64,000 bases of DNA from Kutzneria chonburiensis (GCF_028622115.1 NZ_CP097263.1:248001-312000); one strand, 5' to 3'. Shown: positions 8,486-20,215, counted from the first letter of the stretch. Translations and numbers: made by a program. Notes: generated by a model not told the origin, from the sequence alone.

Positions 8486-9688
8486 TCAGACCACCCGGAT
8501 CCCGTCCTTCCACACTTCATGGATGTTCGTGGGCAAACTCGGGAAGTCATAGGGATCACCGTTCACCACCACGAGGTCCGCGCGCCAGCCCGGCTCGATG
8601 CGGCCCAGTTGGTCGTCCAGGCCCAGCAGTTTGGCCGACGACGAGGTCGTCGCTGTAACGACGTCAGCCGGCGACATGCCGCAGGCGTGCATCAGGGCCA
8701 GTTCTTCCAGGTTCGTCCCGTGCGGCCCCACGCCGCTGTCCGTGCCCATCGCGATCCGGACGCCCGCTGCGTGCGCCCGGCGGACCGAATCCCGGTGCGC
8801 CACCACGACTTCTCGCGCCTTCGCCACCACCGCCGCCGGCAGATCCACGCCCGCGTCCGCCGCTCGCAGCACGTTCACCGGTGCGACCAGCGTCGGCACC
8901 AGCCAGGTCCCGTTGCCCAGCATCAGTTCGATCGCCTCGTCATCCAGGTAGATGCCGTGCTCGATCGACCGCACACCCGCCCGCACCGCGTTCTTGATCC
9001 CCTCCGCGCCTTGGGCGTGCGCCATCACCGGGCGGCCTTGCATCTTCGCCTCGGTATTCAGGACATCCAGCTCCTCCGGCGTGAACTGCGAGTGCCGCGG
9101 GTCGTCCCTCGGCGACAGCACCCCGCCCGTCGTGCACACCTTCAGCACGTCCGCCCCCGCCCGCAGCAGCGTCCGGGCCACCTTCCGCATCTCGTCCGGT
9201 CCGTCCACCCTGCTGTCCGGCCGCCCCGGATGCGGCGGCATCAGCGGCACGGACAGGCCTGACGGATGCCAGGCATCCCCGTGCCCGCCCGTCGGGCTGA
9301 TCAGTCCCACCGAGATCTGCATCCTCGGCCCCGGAATCAGCCCGTCCTCCACCGCCTGCTTGATCCCCAGATCCGCCCCGGCAGCGTCCCGTACGGTCGT
9401 GATCCCTTGCTTCAGCGTCGCCCGCAGATTCCTCGCCGCCTCGTAGAACTGGTACGAGAACGGCTTCTGCACCCTCGCCAGCAGCCCGATGTCCGAGACC
9501 GTCACGTGCACGTGGCAGTCGAACAACCCCGGCAGCAGCACCTTTCCGGCGCAGTCCACCCCCTCGTCCCCGTCCAGCCCGGTCCCGACATCGACGATCC
9601 GGCCGTCCTCCACCACCACGTCCGCCGGCGCCGGATCCGTGCCCGTCCCGTCGAAGACCGAACCCCCGCTGAACACCGTGCGCGCCAT
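8486..9688 (-). CDS. Metal-dependent amidohydrolase (imidazolonepropionase-like)
   Basis: A 400-residue cytosolic hydrolase of the amidohydrolase superfamily. Metal-site residues are visible in order: HVH in LPGLFDCHVHV, a likely carbamylated lysine in ADVLKVCTTGG, histidines in VMAHAQG and SIEHGIYL, and the catalytic aspartate in IAMGTDSGVG. The N-terminal beta-sandwich (VFSGGSVFDGTGTDP) and C-terminal LGRIEPGWRADLVVVNGDP complete the fold. Relatives hydrolyse dipeptides, organophosphates or cyclic amides. The substrate here is unknown. It heads the minus-strand run into the MFS gene and is divergent from the TetR gene across the palindrome at 9789-9830. Confidence 0.9.
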   Translation of the reverse strand: MARTVFSGGSVFDGTGTDPAPADVVVEDGRIVDVGTGLDGDEGVDCAGKVLLPGLFDCHVHVTVSDIGLLARVQKPFSYQFYEAARNLRATLKQGITTVRDAAGADLGIKQAVEDGLIPGPRMQISVGLISPTGGHGDAWHPSGLSVPLMPPHPGRPDSRVDGPDEMRKVARTLLRAGADVLKVCTTGGVLSPRDDPRHSQFTPEELDVLNTEAKMQGRPVMAHAQGAEGIKNAVRAGVRSIEHGIYLDDEAIELMLGNGTWLVPTLVAPVNVLRAADAGVDLPAAVVAKAREVVVAHRDSVRRAHAAGVRIAMGTDSGVGPHGTNLEELALMHACGMSPADVVTATTSSSAKLLGLDDQLGRIEPGWRADLVVVNGDPYDFPSLPTNIHEVWKDGIRVV

Positions 9689-9788
9689 GCCGTCTCCCTC
9701 CCGATCATCTCCGGCCTACCCGCCGACGCGTCGGCAGGCAACCCGCCGGACGTTTCGCGTATCCGCCGGAGCGCGTCGACCACGCGGA

Positions 9789-9830
9789 CCGCCAACTAAC
9801 AATCAGGCTTGACTGTTTGTTAGTTGGCGG
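9789..9830. promoter_or_regulatory. Large inverted repeat between divergent amidohydrolase and TetR genes
   Basis: CCGCCAACTAACAA at 9789-9802 is repeated exactly in inverted form at 9817-9830, with 14 bases between. A TTGACT element resembling a -35 hexamer lies in the spacer and reads towards the TetR gene. The position and symmetry indicate an operator for the adjacent TetR regulator, controlling the catabolic operon and perhaps the divergent amidohydrolase. Confidence 0.75.
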
Positions 9831-9844
9831 GGAGACTTCCTCTC

Positions 9845-10455
9845 ATGGCACCGGAGCTGACGCGGCAGCGGCAGGCCGACCGCAGCCGGGAGACCAGGCG
9901 GAAGCTGATGGAGGCGACGGTCGACTGCCTGGTGGAGCACGGCTGGTCGGGCACGACGACGACGCTGGTGGCGGAGCGGGCGGGGGTGTCGAGGGGGCGC
10001 AGCTGCACCACTTCCGCACGCGAAACGAACTGGTGACGGCGGCGGTGGAGTACGTGGGCCACGAAAGCGCGGAACAGCTGCTGAGGGAGTCGGAAAGGGT
10101 CACGACGGCGCAGGACCGCACCCGCGCGGTGGTGGAGCTGGTGGTGGACTTCTTCGCCAGCCCGATGTTCACGGCGGCGCTGGAGCTGTGGGTCGCCGCC
10201 CGGACAGACCCGGAGCTGAAGCCGGTGGTGGTGGACCTGGAGGCCCGGCTGGGCCGGGAGTGCCACCGGCTGACGGTGGAGCTGCTGGCGGCGGACGAGA
10301 AGAAGCCGGGAGTGCGGGAAACGGTGCAGGCGACGCTGGACCTGGCCCGAGGGCTGGCGCTGGCCAGCCAGCTGACGGACGACTCGCGACGGCGGGCCCG
10401 GATCGTGCGGCAGTGGTCGGCGATGCTCGACGGCGTGCTGAAGGAGCAGTCATGA
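9845..10455 (+). pseudogene. TetR-family regulator of the catabolic operon, frameshifted
   Basis: The N-terminal DNA-binding domain is clear (RRKLMEATVDCLVEHGWSGT and VAERAGVSRG). The frame then breaks: the expected continuation AQLHHFRTRNELVTAAVEYV and the C-terminal ligand domain are in another frame ending at 10455. One added G in the run at 9993-9997 restores the standard TetR sequence V-S-R-G-A-Q-L-H-H-F and a 203-residue protein. There are no other disruptions, so a base-calling error is likely. The stop overlaps the next gene's ATG (ATGA). By position it should repress the downstream operon from the inverted repeat at 9789-9830. Confidence 0.85.
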
Positions 10456-11309
10456 CGGACATCTCCGCCCTGCTGGCGGATCTGGTCGCGGAGAGCGCGA
10501 GCGCCGACGCGCTGGTGGCGGAGCTGCCGGAAGAGCGGTGGACGACGGCGACGCCGGCGGAAGGCTGGACGATCGCGCACCAAGTGGCGCACCTGGCCTG
10601 GACGGACCGGCAGGCGGCGCTGGCGGCGACCGACGAGGAAGCCTTTGCCGACACGGTGAAGCAGGCGCAGGCCAACCCGACGGGCTTCGTGGACGAGGCG
10701 GCCGAGGCCTGGTCGAAGCGGGACCCGGCGGAGCTGCTGCGCGAGTGGCGGCAGAGTAGAAACGATCTGGCGCAAGCGCTTGCGAACGTCCCGAGTGGAC
10801 AGAAGCTGCCGTGGTTCGGGCCGCCGATGGCCCCGGCGTCGATGGCGACGGCGCGGATCATGGAGACCTGGGCCCACGGCCAGGACATCGCCGACGCGCT
10901 GAAGGTCCGCCGCGAGCCGACGGCCCGACTGCGGCACGTGGCCCACATCGGCGTGCGGGCCATGGGTTTCGCCTTCCAGATCCACGGCCTGCCCAAGCCG
11001 ACCGAGCCGGTACGGGTCGAGCTGACCGGACCGGGCGGCGAGGTCTGGACCTGGAACGACGACGCGGCCGAGAACCGGATCACCGCGCCGGCACTGGACT
11101 TCTGCTTCCTTGTCACGCAACGACGGCACCTCGACGACCTGGACATCACCGCCGCCGGCCCGGTCGCCACGGAGTTCGTTCAGGTGGCGCAAGCGTTTGC
11201 CGGCCTGCCGGGTGCCGGCCGGAAGCCGGGGAGTTCGCGTGACCTACCGCATTGGCAATGCATCGGGCTTCTACGGCGATCGTTTCGACGCGGTCCGCGA
11301 GATGCTTGA
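10452..11309 (+). CDS. TIGR03084-type metal-binding protein (maleylpyruvate isomerase-like)
   Basis: A helical DinB/MDMPI-fold protein with the metal-ligand motif GWTIAHQVAHLAWTDRQA (residues about 38-55) and a matching histidine in METWAHGQDIADAL. This subfamily regularly neighbours AtuA and acyl-CoA carboxylase genes. As sequenced it runs to 11309 and overlaps the AtuA gene by 71 bases with an atypical tail. One extra G in the run at 11228-11231 would instead end it as GRKPGEFA with a TGA at 11240-11242, making the usual GTGA overlap with AtuA and a 263-residue protein. I consider that the true end. The enzymatic role is unknown. Confidence 0.8.
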   Translation: MTDISALLADLVAESASADALVAELPEERWTTATPAEGWTIAHQVAHLAWTDRQAALAATDEEAFADTVKQAQANPTGFVDEAAEAWSKRDPAELLREWRQSRNDLAQALANVPSGQKLPWFGPPMAPASMATARIMETWAHGQDIADALKVRREPTARLRHVAHIGVRAMGFAFQIHGLPKPTEPVRVELTGPGGEVWTWNDDAAENRITAPALDFCFLVTQRRHLDDLDITAAGPVATEFVQVAQAFAGLPGAGRKPGSSRDLPHWQCIGLLRRSFRRGPRDA

Positions 11310-12885
11310 AGGCGGCCCGCTTGATGTGCTCACGGGCGACTACCTGGCCGAGCTGACCATGCTCATCCTGGGTCGGGACCTGATGAAGGACCCGACCAAG
11401 GGTTACGCGAAAACCTTTCTGCGCCAACTGGAAGGCTCGCTGGGCACGGCCGTCGACCGTGGCGTGAAGATCGTGGCCAACGCCGGCGGACTGAACCCGG
11501 CCGGTCTGGCGACGGCGATCCGTGAATTGGCCGACCGTCTTGGGATCGCGGTGAAGGTCGCGCACGTCGAAGGCGACGACGTGCGGTCCAAGTTCGACGG
11601 ATTCCTTACGGCCAATGCCTATCTGGGCTGCTGGGGCATCGTCGAGGCGCTGAACCAGGGCGCCGACATCGTCGTCACGGGCCGCGTGACCGACGCGTCG
11701 CTGATCGTCGGTCCGGCGGCGGCGCACTACGGCTGGGCTCGCGACGACTGGGACGCGCTGGCCGGGGCCACCGTGGCCGGGCACGTGATCGAGTGCGGCG
11801 CCCAGGCCACCGGCGGCAACTTCGCGTTCTTCACCGAGATCCCGGACCTGCTGCACGCCGGCTTCCCGATCGCCGAGATCGAGGCCGACGGCTCGGCGGT
11901 GATCACCAAGCACGCCGGCACCGGCGGCGCGGTCACCACGGAAACCGTGACGGCCCAACTGCTCTACGAGATCGGTGGCCCGGACTATCTCGGCCCGGAT
12001 GTGGTCAGCCGCTTCGACACGATCAACCTTGCCCAAGCCGGCCCGGATCGGGTCGGCATCACCGGTGTCAAGGGCACTCCGCCGCCGCCGGATGTCAAGG
12101 TGTGCCTGAACAAGCTCGGCGGCTTCCGCAACGCGATGACCTTCGTCCTGTGTGGACTTGACGTGGAAGCCAAGGCAGACCTGGTCAAACGCCAGCTGAC
12201 CGAGCGCATCGGGTCGGACGGCGTCACCTGGAGCCTGGGTACGGTTGCGCATGATGAGCCGGCGACCGAGGAATCGGCCAGTGCGCTGCTGCACGTGACT
12301 ATCAAGGACGCTGACGGTAAGCGATCGGGACGAGCGTTCTCGCAGGCTGCGGTCGAGCTGGCGCTGGCCTCCTACCCGGGCTTTCACGCCACCACGCCAC
12401 CGGGCGACGCGACGCCGTTCGGGGTGTTCTCGGCGGCTTTCCTGCCGCAGCAAGCGATTGCCCACACGGTCGTGTTGCCCGACGGTCGGCGTGTCGAGGT
12501 GACACCGCCCGCCCAGACAGCCCCGGCGGCCGAGGCGAAAAGCGTCGAGCCTGACGGCGAACCTGGTGCCACACCAAAGTTCCGCATCGGGGAACGGTTC
12601 GGGGCGCGCTCCGGCGACAAGGGCGGCGACGCCAACCTCGGTGTCTGGGCCCGTACCGACGAGGACTACGAGTGGCTGACCCAGACCCTGAGCTCCGCCC
12701 GCCTCAAGGAGTTGCTGCCGGAGCTGAAGGACCTGTTTGTCGAGCGCTACCCGCTGCCCAACCTGCGGGCGGTCAACTTCGTGGTCCGCGGCCTGCTCGG
12801 TGACGGCGTCGCGGCCAGCACCCGGTTCGACCCCCAGGCAAAGGCGCTGGGGGAGTGGCTCCGATCGGTCGAGGTGAGCGTGTGA
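11239..12885 (+). CDS. AtuA family protein (acyclic terpene utilisation)
   Basis: A 548-residue DUF1446/AtuA protein. The GTG start at 11239 follows GGGGAG and gives the family N-terminus with IGNASGFYGDRFDA. The core includes VKIVANAGGLNPAGLATAI and VVTGRVTDASLIVGPAAAHY. From about residue 445 comes the AtuA-like ferredoxin-fold domain (FGARSGDKGGDANLGVWAR). AtuA is required for citronellol/geraniol catabolism in Pseudomonas but its reaction is undefined. Here it is coupled on both sides (GTGA into the acyl-CoA dehydrogenase) to acyl-CoA genes, consistent with a branched or terpenoid acyl-CoA pathway. Confidence 0.9.
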   Translation: MTYRIGNASGFYGDRFDAVREMLEGGPLDVLTGDYLAELTMLILGRDLMKDPTKGYAKTFLRQLEGSLGTAVDRGVKIVANAGGLNPAGLATAIRELADRLGIAVKVAHVEGDDVRSKFDGFLTANAYLGCWGIVEALNQGADIVVTGRVTDASLIVGPAAAHYGWARDDWDALAGATVAGHVIECGAQATGGNFAFFTEIPDLLHAGFPIAEIEADGSAVITKHAGTGGAVTTETVTAQLLYEIGGPDYLGPDVVSRFDTINLAQAGPDRVGITGVKGTPPPPDVKVCLNKLGGFRNAMTFVLCGLDVEAKADLVKRQLTERIGSDGVTWSLGTVAHDEPATEESASALLHVTIKDADGKRSGRAFSQAAVELALASYPGFHATTPPGDATPFGVFSAAFLPQQAIAHTVVLPDGRRVEVTPPAQTAPAAEAKSVEPDGEPGATPKFRIGERFGARSGDKGGDANLGVWARTDEDYEWLTQTLSSARLKELLPELKDLFVERYPLPNLRAVNFVVRGLLGDGVAASTRFDPQAKALGEWLRSVEVSV

Positions 12886-14023
12886 GTCCCTGGGAGACTC
12901 CGGAACGACGACAGCTGCGCGACACCGTGCGCGCCTTTGTCGAGCGCGAGGTCCGTCCCAATATCGACCAGTGGGAGCGTGACGGCGAGCTGCCGAGATC
13001 GTTGCACCGCAAGGCAGCCGAGCTCGGGCTGCTCGGCGTCGGTTTCGACGAGAAGGTCGGCGGCAGTGGCGGCGACCTGCTCGACACCGTTGTGGTGACG
13101 GAGGAACTGATCCAGGCCGGCGGCTCGTCCGGGCTGATCGCGGGCCTCATGACGCACGGCATCGCCATCCCGCACATCGTCGCTGCCGGCGACCCCGACC
13201 ACATCGAGCGCTTCGTCAAGCCGGCGCTGGCCGGCGAGAAGATCGGCTCCTTGGCCGTCACCGAGCCGGACGGCGGCTCGGACGTGGCCTCGCTGCGCAC
13301 CAGGGCCGTTCGCGATGGCGATCACTACATCGTCAACGGCGCCAAGATGTTCATCACCTCGGGCACCCGCGCCGACTTCGTCACCACCGCGGTGCGCACC
13401 GGCGAGGCCGGCTACCAGGGCGTGAGCCTGCTGGTGATCGAACGCGGCACGCCCGGCTTCACGGCAAGCCGCAAGCTGGAGAAGATGGGCTGGCACTGCT
13501 CCGACACCGCCGAACTGTCCTTTTCGGACGCTCGCGTGCCGGCGGCCAATCTGGTGGGCCCGGAGAACGGCGGCTTTCCCCAGCTGATGCAACAGTTCCA
13601 GGTGGAGCGGCTGTCGCTGGCCGTGCAGGCCTACGCCACCGCGCAGCGTGCGCTCGACCTGACCGTGGACTACGTCCGCAATCGCGTCACCTTCGACCGG
13701 CCGCTGATCAGCCGCCAGGTGGTGCGGCACAAGCTGGTCGAGATGACCCAGCGCACCGCGCTGGCCCGCACCTACACCCGCGAGGTCGCGACCAAGGTGG
13801 CGGCCGGGCAGGAGGTCATCGCCGAGGTGTCGATGGCCAAGAACGCCAGCACCGACGCCTGCGACTTCGTGGTGAACGAGGCCGTGCAGCTGCACGGCGG
13901 CGCGGGCTACCTGCGGGAGTCCGAAGTGGAACGACACTACCGGGACGCGCGCATCCTCAGCATCGGCGGCGGCGCCCGCGAGGTGATGGCCGAGCTGGCC
14001 GCGCGCAGGATGGGATTCGCCTG

Positions 14024-14024
<1 letters not shown>
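12882..14024 (+). CDS. Acyl-CoA dehydrogenase (citronellyl/isovaleryl-CoA type)
   Basis: A 380-residue FAD-dependent acyl-CoA dehydrogenase. Visible motifs are AVTEPDGGSDVASLRTRAVR (FAD/substrate loop), QLMQQFQVERLSLAV and the C-terminal LHGGAGYLRESEVERHYRDA signature. Start and stop overlap its neighbours (GTGA with AtuA, TGATG with the carboxyltransferase). Position immediately upstream of a carboxylase that acts on an alpha,beta-unsaturated acyl-CoA suggests it creates that double bond, as AtuD does for citronellyl-CoA or isovaleryl-CoA dehydrogenase does for leucine. The exact chain specificity is not readable. Confidence 0.92.
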
Positions 14025-15622
<1,598 letters not shown>

Positions 15623-15627
15623 GGGCC

Positions 15628-17538
15628 ATGATCACCCGACTGCTGGTGGCCAACCGGGGCGAGATCGCCCGCCGCGTCTTCCGGTCGTGCCGGCTGGCCG
15701 GCATCTCGCCGGTGGCCGTGTTCTCCGACCCGGACGCCGACGCCCCATTCGTCGCCGAAGCCGACCACGCCGTGCGGCTGCCCGGCGCCGCGCCGGCGGA
15801 GACGTACCTCCGGATCGACGCGCTGATCGCCGCGGCCAAGGCGACCGGGGCCGATGCCGTGCATCCCGGATACGGCTTCCTGTCGGAGAATGCCGGCTTC
15901 GCCCGTGCCGTGCTCGACGCGGGCCTGACCTGGGTCGGGCCGTCGCCGGAGTCCATCGAGGCCATGGGATCCAAGGTGGCGGCGAAGAAGCGCGTGGCCG
16001 CTGACGGCGTGCCCGTGCTGCGTGAGCTCGACCCGGAGACCGTGACCGAGGACGACCTGCCGGTGCTGATCAAGGCGTCGGCCGGCGGCGGCGGTCGCGG
16101 TATGCGGATCGTGCGCGAATTGTCCACGCTGCGTGAGGAAGTCGCCGCGGCCCGTCGCGAAGCCGAGTCGGCGTTCGGCGACGGCACCGTGTTCTGCGAG
16201 CCGCTGCTGGAGGGCGCGCGGCACGTCGAGGTGCAGATTCTGGCCGACTCGCACGGCACGGTGTGGGCGTTGGGGGAGCGGGAATGCTCCATTCAGCGGC
16301 GGCACCAGAAGATCGTCGAGGAGACGCCGTCGCCGGCCGTGACGCCGGAGATCCGGACGAAGCTGTTCGACGCCGCGGTCGCCGCGGCCCGGTCGATCAG
16401 CTACGTCGGTGCCGGCACCGTCGAGTTCCTGCTGTCGGCCAAGGGGACCATCCACTTCCTCGAGGTCAACACCCGCCTCCAGGTGGAACACCCGGTGACC
16501 GAGTGCGTGTACGGTATCGACCTGGTTCGCTGGCAACTGGCCATCGCTGAGGGTGGCCAGTTGCCGGCGGACCGCCCATCGCCGCGCGGGCACGCCATCG
16601 AGGTCCGGCTCTACGCCGAGGACCCGGCCCTGGACTGGCGGCCGCAGAGCGGGGTGTTGCACCGGTTCGCACTGTCCGATGTGGACGCCGAGTTCGCCGT
16701 GCCGCGGGATTTCGGGCTGCGGCTGGACAGTGGCGTCGAGGACGGGTCGGTCGTCGGCGTGCACTACGACCCGATGCTGGCCAAGGTCATCGCCTGGGGC
16801 CCGGATCGCGCCGCCGCCGCGCGTCGGCTGTCCGCCGCGCTGGCGTCGGCCAAGATCCATGGCGTGCTGACCAACCGTGATCTGCTGGTGAACGTGTTGC
16901 GCAGCAGGGAGTTCCTGGCTGGCGACACCGATACCGGGTTCTTGGACCGGGTCGGCCTCGACGGTCTGGCGAAGCCGCTGGTGTCCAATGTGGACCGTCA
17001 TGCGCTGGCGGCGGCGATCGCCCTCGCTCAGGAGCGCAAGACGCGCTTCCCGCTGGGCTGGCGGAACATTCCGTCACAGCCGCAGCGGACCGAGTTCGAG
17101 CAGGCCGAGGTGACGTATCGTTTCGACCGCAACGGAAAGCTCGTCGAACCGGCCGGCGTCGAGCTGATCAAGGCATCGGCCGACGAGGTCGTGCTGGACG
17201 CCGACGGTGTGCGGCAGCGGTACGAGATCGCCCGCCACGGCGACACCGTGTACGTCGGTCCGGTGGCATTGACGCTGGTCCCGCGCTTCCCGGACCCGAC
17301 CGACAAGGTCGCCGAGGGCGCGACGGTGGCCCCGATGCCCGGCACGGTCGTGCGGGTGTCCGTGGCCGCGGGCGAAACTGTCGAAGCCGGCGCGGAACTG
17401 CTCGTGCTGGAGGCGATGAAGATGGAGCACCGGGTGGTGGCCGCCGCCGGCGGGACCGTGGCCGAGGTGCTCGTGCAGGCAGGTCAGCAGGTCGAGGCGG
17501 GCGCCGTGCTCGCGGTCGTGGAGGGTGAGCAGGCATGA
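15628..17538 (+). CDS. Acyl-CoA carboxylase, alpha subunit (biotin carboxylase + biotin carrier)
   Basis: A 636-residue protein with a biotin carboxylase domain (about 1-445: LLVANRGEIARRVFRS, IKASAGGGGRGMRIVRE, HFLEVNTRLQVEHPVTE) and a C-terminal biotinyl domain with the lysine at about residue 598 in EAMKMEH. The ATG at 15628 is just after the beta-subunit stop and gives the canonical N-terminus. It carboxylates biotin with ATP and bicarbonate for transfer by the upstream beta subunit. Its stop overlaps the next acyl-CoA dehydrogenase (ATGA). Confidence 0.95.
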   Translation: MITRLLVANRGEIARRVFRSCRLAGISPVAVFSDPDADAPFVAEADHAVRLPGAAPAETYLRIDALIAAAKATGADAVHPGYGFLSENAGFARAVLDAGLTWVGPSPESIEAMGSKVAAKKRVAADGVPVLRELDPETVTEDDLPVLIKASAGGGGRGMRIVRELSTLREEVAAARREAESAFGDGTVFCEPLLEGARHVEVQILADSHGTVWALGERECSIQRRHQKIVEETPSPAVTPEIRTKLFDAAVAAARSISYVGAGTVEFLLSAKGTIHFLEVNTRLQVEHPVTECVYGIDLVRWQLAIAEGGQLPADRPSPRGHAIEVRLYAEDPALDWRPQSGVLHRFALSDVDAEFAVPRDFGLRLDSGVEDGSVVGVHYDPMLAKVIAWGPDRAAAARRLSAALASAKIHGVLTNRDLLVNVLRSREFLAGDTDTGFLDRVGLDGLAKPLVSNVDRHALAAAIALAQERKTRFPLGWRNIPSQPQRTEFEQAEVTYRFDRNGKLVEPAGVELIKASADEVVLDADGVRQRYEIARHGDTVYVGPVALTLVPRFPDPTDKVAEGATVAPMPGTVVRVSVAAGETVEAGAELLVLEAMKMEHRVVAAAGGTVAEVLVQAGQQVEAGAVLAVVEGEQA

Positions 17539-18692
17539 GCTTTGTCGAGAGCGAGGAGCGGCAGGCGCTGCGCAAGGCCGTCTTCGAGTTCGGGTCGCAG
17601 TACGGCGCCGAGTACTTCACCGCGAAGGCCCGGGCCGGCGAGAAGACCACCGAGCTGTGGTCGGAGGCCGGCAAGCTCGGCTATCTCGGCGTCGCCGTGC
17701 CCGAGGAGTTCGGCGGCGGTGGCGGCGGCATCGGCGATCTCGCCGCCGTGTGCGAGGAGTTGGCCGCTGCCGGCAGTCCGCTGCTGATGATGGTCGTGTC
17801 GCCGGCCATCTGCGCCACCATCATCGCCCGCTTCGGCACCGAGGCGCAGAAGCAGCAGTGGCTGCCCGGCTTCGCCGACGGCACGACCAAGATGGCCTTC
17901 GCGATCACCGAGCCCGACGCCGGCTCCAACTCGCACAGGCTGTCCACGTCCATCCGCCGCGAGGGCGACGAGTGGGTGCTCAACGGCCGCAAGACGTTCA
18001 TCTCCGGGGTCGACGAGGCCGACGCCGTGCTCGTCGTCGCCCGGCACGTCGATTCGAAGGGCCAGCGCCTGCTGCCGTCCTTGATGATCGTGCCCACCGA
18101 CGCGCCCGGCTTCGAGTGGCAGCCCATCGAGATGGACATCGTGTCGCCCGAGAAGCAGTTCACCCTGTTCCTCGACGAGGTCCGCTTGCCCGCCGACGCT
18201 CTCGTCGGCGCGCCCGACGCCGGCATCGGGCAGCTGTTCGCCGGCCTCAACCCCGAGCGCATCATGGCCGCTTCGTTCTCCACCGGCCTCGCCCGCAACG
18301 CGCTGGCCCGGGCCACCGAGTACGTCAAGACGCGCAAGGTGTGGGAGGTGCCCATCGGCGCCCACCAGGGGCTTTCCCACCCCTTGGCCCAGTGCGCCGT
18401 CCAGATCGAGCTGGCCCGCCTCATGACCCAGAAGGCCGCCGCGCTCTACGACGCCGGCGACGACAAGGGCGCCGGCGAGGCCGCCAACATGGCCAAGTAC
18501 TCCGCCGCCGAGGCCGCCACCGCCACCGTCGACCAGGCCATCCAGTCCCACGGCGGCAACGGCCTGGCCACCGAGTACGGCCTCGGCGCGCTGCTCGGCG
18601 CCTCCCGCCTTGGCCGGATCGCCCCGGTCAGCCGGGAGATGATCCTCAACTACGTCGCCCAGCACACCTTGGGCCTGCCCAAGTCCTACTGA
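17535..18692 (+). CDS. Acyl-CoA dehydrogenase
   Basis: A 385-residue second acyl-CoA dehydrogenase, divergent from the one at 12882. It has AVPEEFGGGGGGIGDLAAVC, AITEPDAGSNSHRLSTSIRR and IQSHGGNGLATEYGLGALLG; the tail (LNYVAQHTLGLPKSY) is typical of FadE12-like enzymes. It is the last gene of the seven-gene operon, translationally coupled to the carboxylase alpha subunit and followed nine bases later by a strong terminator hairpin. It probably oxidises a different intermediate from the first dehydrogenase. Confidence 0.92.
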   Translation: MSFVESEERQALRKAVFEFGSQYGAEYFTAKARAGEKTTELWSEAGKLGYLGVAVPEEFGGGGGGIGDLAAVCEELAAAGSPLLMMVVSPAICATIIARFGTEAQKQQWLPGFADGTTKMAFAITEPDAGSNSHRLSTSIRREGDEWVLNGRKTFISGVDEADAVLVVARHVDSKGQRLLPSLMIVPTDAPGFEWQPIEMDIVSPEKQFTLFLDEVRLPADALVGAPDAGIGQLFAGLNPERIMAASFSTGLARNALARATEYVKTRKVWEVPIGAHQGLSHPLAQCAVQIELARLMTQKAAALYDAGDDKGAGEAANMAKYSAAEAATATVDQAIQSHGGNGLATEYGLGALLGASRLGRIAPVSREMILNYVAQHTLGLPKSY

Positions 18693-18700
18693 GTCGAGCG

Positions 18701-18736
18701 GGGCATCCGGGTCGAGCACGGTCGACCCGGATGCCC
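18701..18736. terminator. Bidirectional terminator hairpin
   Basis: GGGCATCCGGGTCGA at 18701-18715 pairs perfectly with 18722-18736 around a six-base loop. It lies between the end of the catabolic operon (plus strand, ends 18692) and the end of the SUKH-like gene (minus strand, ends 18747), so it can serve both. There is no long U tract, as is usual in actinobacteria. Confidence 0.85.
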
Positions 18737-18746
18737 GGCTTCGAGG

Positions 18747-20155
18747 TCACCAACTCGGCCCCATCTGCCGGGTCCGCTGGTCCGTGGCCGGAATGAAGCC
18801 GGGTGGACAGTGCGCGGTGTGGTGGGCCGAGGCGCGCTCGCCGGCCGCGCCGGTGAAGTACCGCACCAGGAACTCGGCTGTGGTGTACGGGGTCGGCGAC
18901 CAGTCGTCCCACTCGTGGTTGCCCACCAGCACCGTCCAGTCGTCCGGATCGGACGCGCTGGTGTCCCACCAGAACTCGCACTCGCCGCCGGCGACCGCCG
19001 CCCAGTGCAGCAGCCCGCCCTTGTCCGGGAACCAGGTGAAGCCGGGATACGAGCCGTCCGCCTCGTGAACCTCACGGTAGACGTCGACGAGTTCCTCGTG
19101 CTGGGCGACAAGATCGGTCGGGAAGTCGCCGGACGGCCAGTGCACCTGGAAGTCGTCGGCGAAGCAGCCATGGCCGTAGCGTTCGGCGATCCACTTGTAG
19201 GCCGCGGGCAAGGCTGTGCCCAGCGTTTCCTCCGCCCGGGTCCAGTCGATCTCCATCGGCGGCAGCGGCGGACCCACTATCGACGCGAGGTGGTCAGCGT
19301 CGGCTCGGGCACCGAGTACGGGCAGGTCGATCCGACCCGCCCGCCACTGGTCGATGAACTCACTGGCCGTGCACGAAAGTCGTTGCCAGCCAACACCTTC
19401 GGCATCGAGTACGACCACGGGCCAGCCGTTGGGGTCCACCACGACGGCGACCACCAGCACGTCTCACCGCTGTCGAAGACGCCCCATGGCACCGCCGGGC
19501 TCGGGCCCGCCAACGCCTTCGGCAGCGGCCCGGGTCGCTCGCTGCCGGGCGGGAGCAGTCGCAGAACGCCGCCCACGGGCCCCGTGCCGTGCTCGGCGAG
19601 GAGTCGGTCGAAGTCGTCCGGGATGCTGCCGCGGGCCGGTAACGCTTGGGGCAGCGGCGCTTCGAGCCAGGCCACATCGTCCGGCGGGCTCAACTGGTGC
19701 ACGGTCGCGTCGGCCGCCGCGTGGTCCAGGATGATGTCGGTGGCTCGGCGGTCCACCTCGCGCACCTCACTGCCGTGCCTGGGCACCATGACGATCGGCC
19801 ACTTTGCGGGATCGGCGTCCGCCCGTCGCCAGTAGTAGCGGTACGCGTCGTCCGCCGCCCACGGGATCAGACCGCCGGCCTCAGGGAACAGCGGATGATC
19901 GGCTTCGGGTAAGCCGGCCGGCTCCAACTGCCGCCACAGCCGCGTGCGTTCGTAATCCCACGTGATTCCGGCCTGGAAACCGCCTCGACCGAGTCGTACG
20001 GTCGACAGCCTGCCCACCGAGCAGGGGCCGTAGATGTCCATGAACGCCACGAAGTCCGGTGGCAGCGGTCCGCCGACTTGCGCCCGCACGGCGTCCCATC
20101 CGATGTCGAAAGCCCGCGACTCCGATGGCCCCAACAGCGCGCGCAACTGCTCCAT
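18747..20155 (-). pseudogene. Two-domain SMI1/KNR4 (SUKH)-like protein, frameshifted
   Basis: The first frame, starting MEQLRALLGPSESRAFDIGW, has a SUKH-like domain (GPLPPDFVAFMDIYGPCSVG, GGLIPWAADDAYRYYW) and most of a linker. It breaks after AVPWGVFDSGE. The continuation (VLVVAVVVDPNGWPVVVLDA) and a second SUKH-like domain (GTALPAAYKWIAERYGHGCF, LLHWAAVAGGECEFWWDT) are in another frame ending at 18747. Duplicating the G at 19461 joins them into a 469-residue protein reading D-S-G-E-T-V-L-V-V. The SUKH superfamily contains immunity proteins of polymorphic toxins, but no toxin gene is adjacent. Confidence 0.75.
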
Positions 20156-20215
20156 GTCCCGCCCTCCCCTTCGGCAACGGCCACAGCCTGCCAGCACCCC
20201 CTGACAATTCCGGTC

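Noticed and set aside
6710-9262. An 850-codon open frame on the plus strand
   Set aside because: It runs antisense through the MarR, SRPBCC, MFS and amidohydrolase genes. Its product is low-complexity Arg/Gly/Gln/His sequence with no domain, as expected opposite GC3-biased genes.
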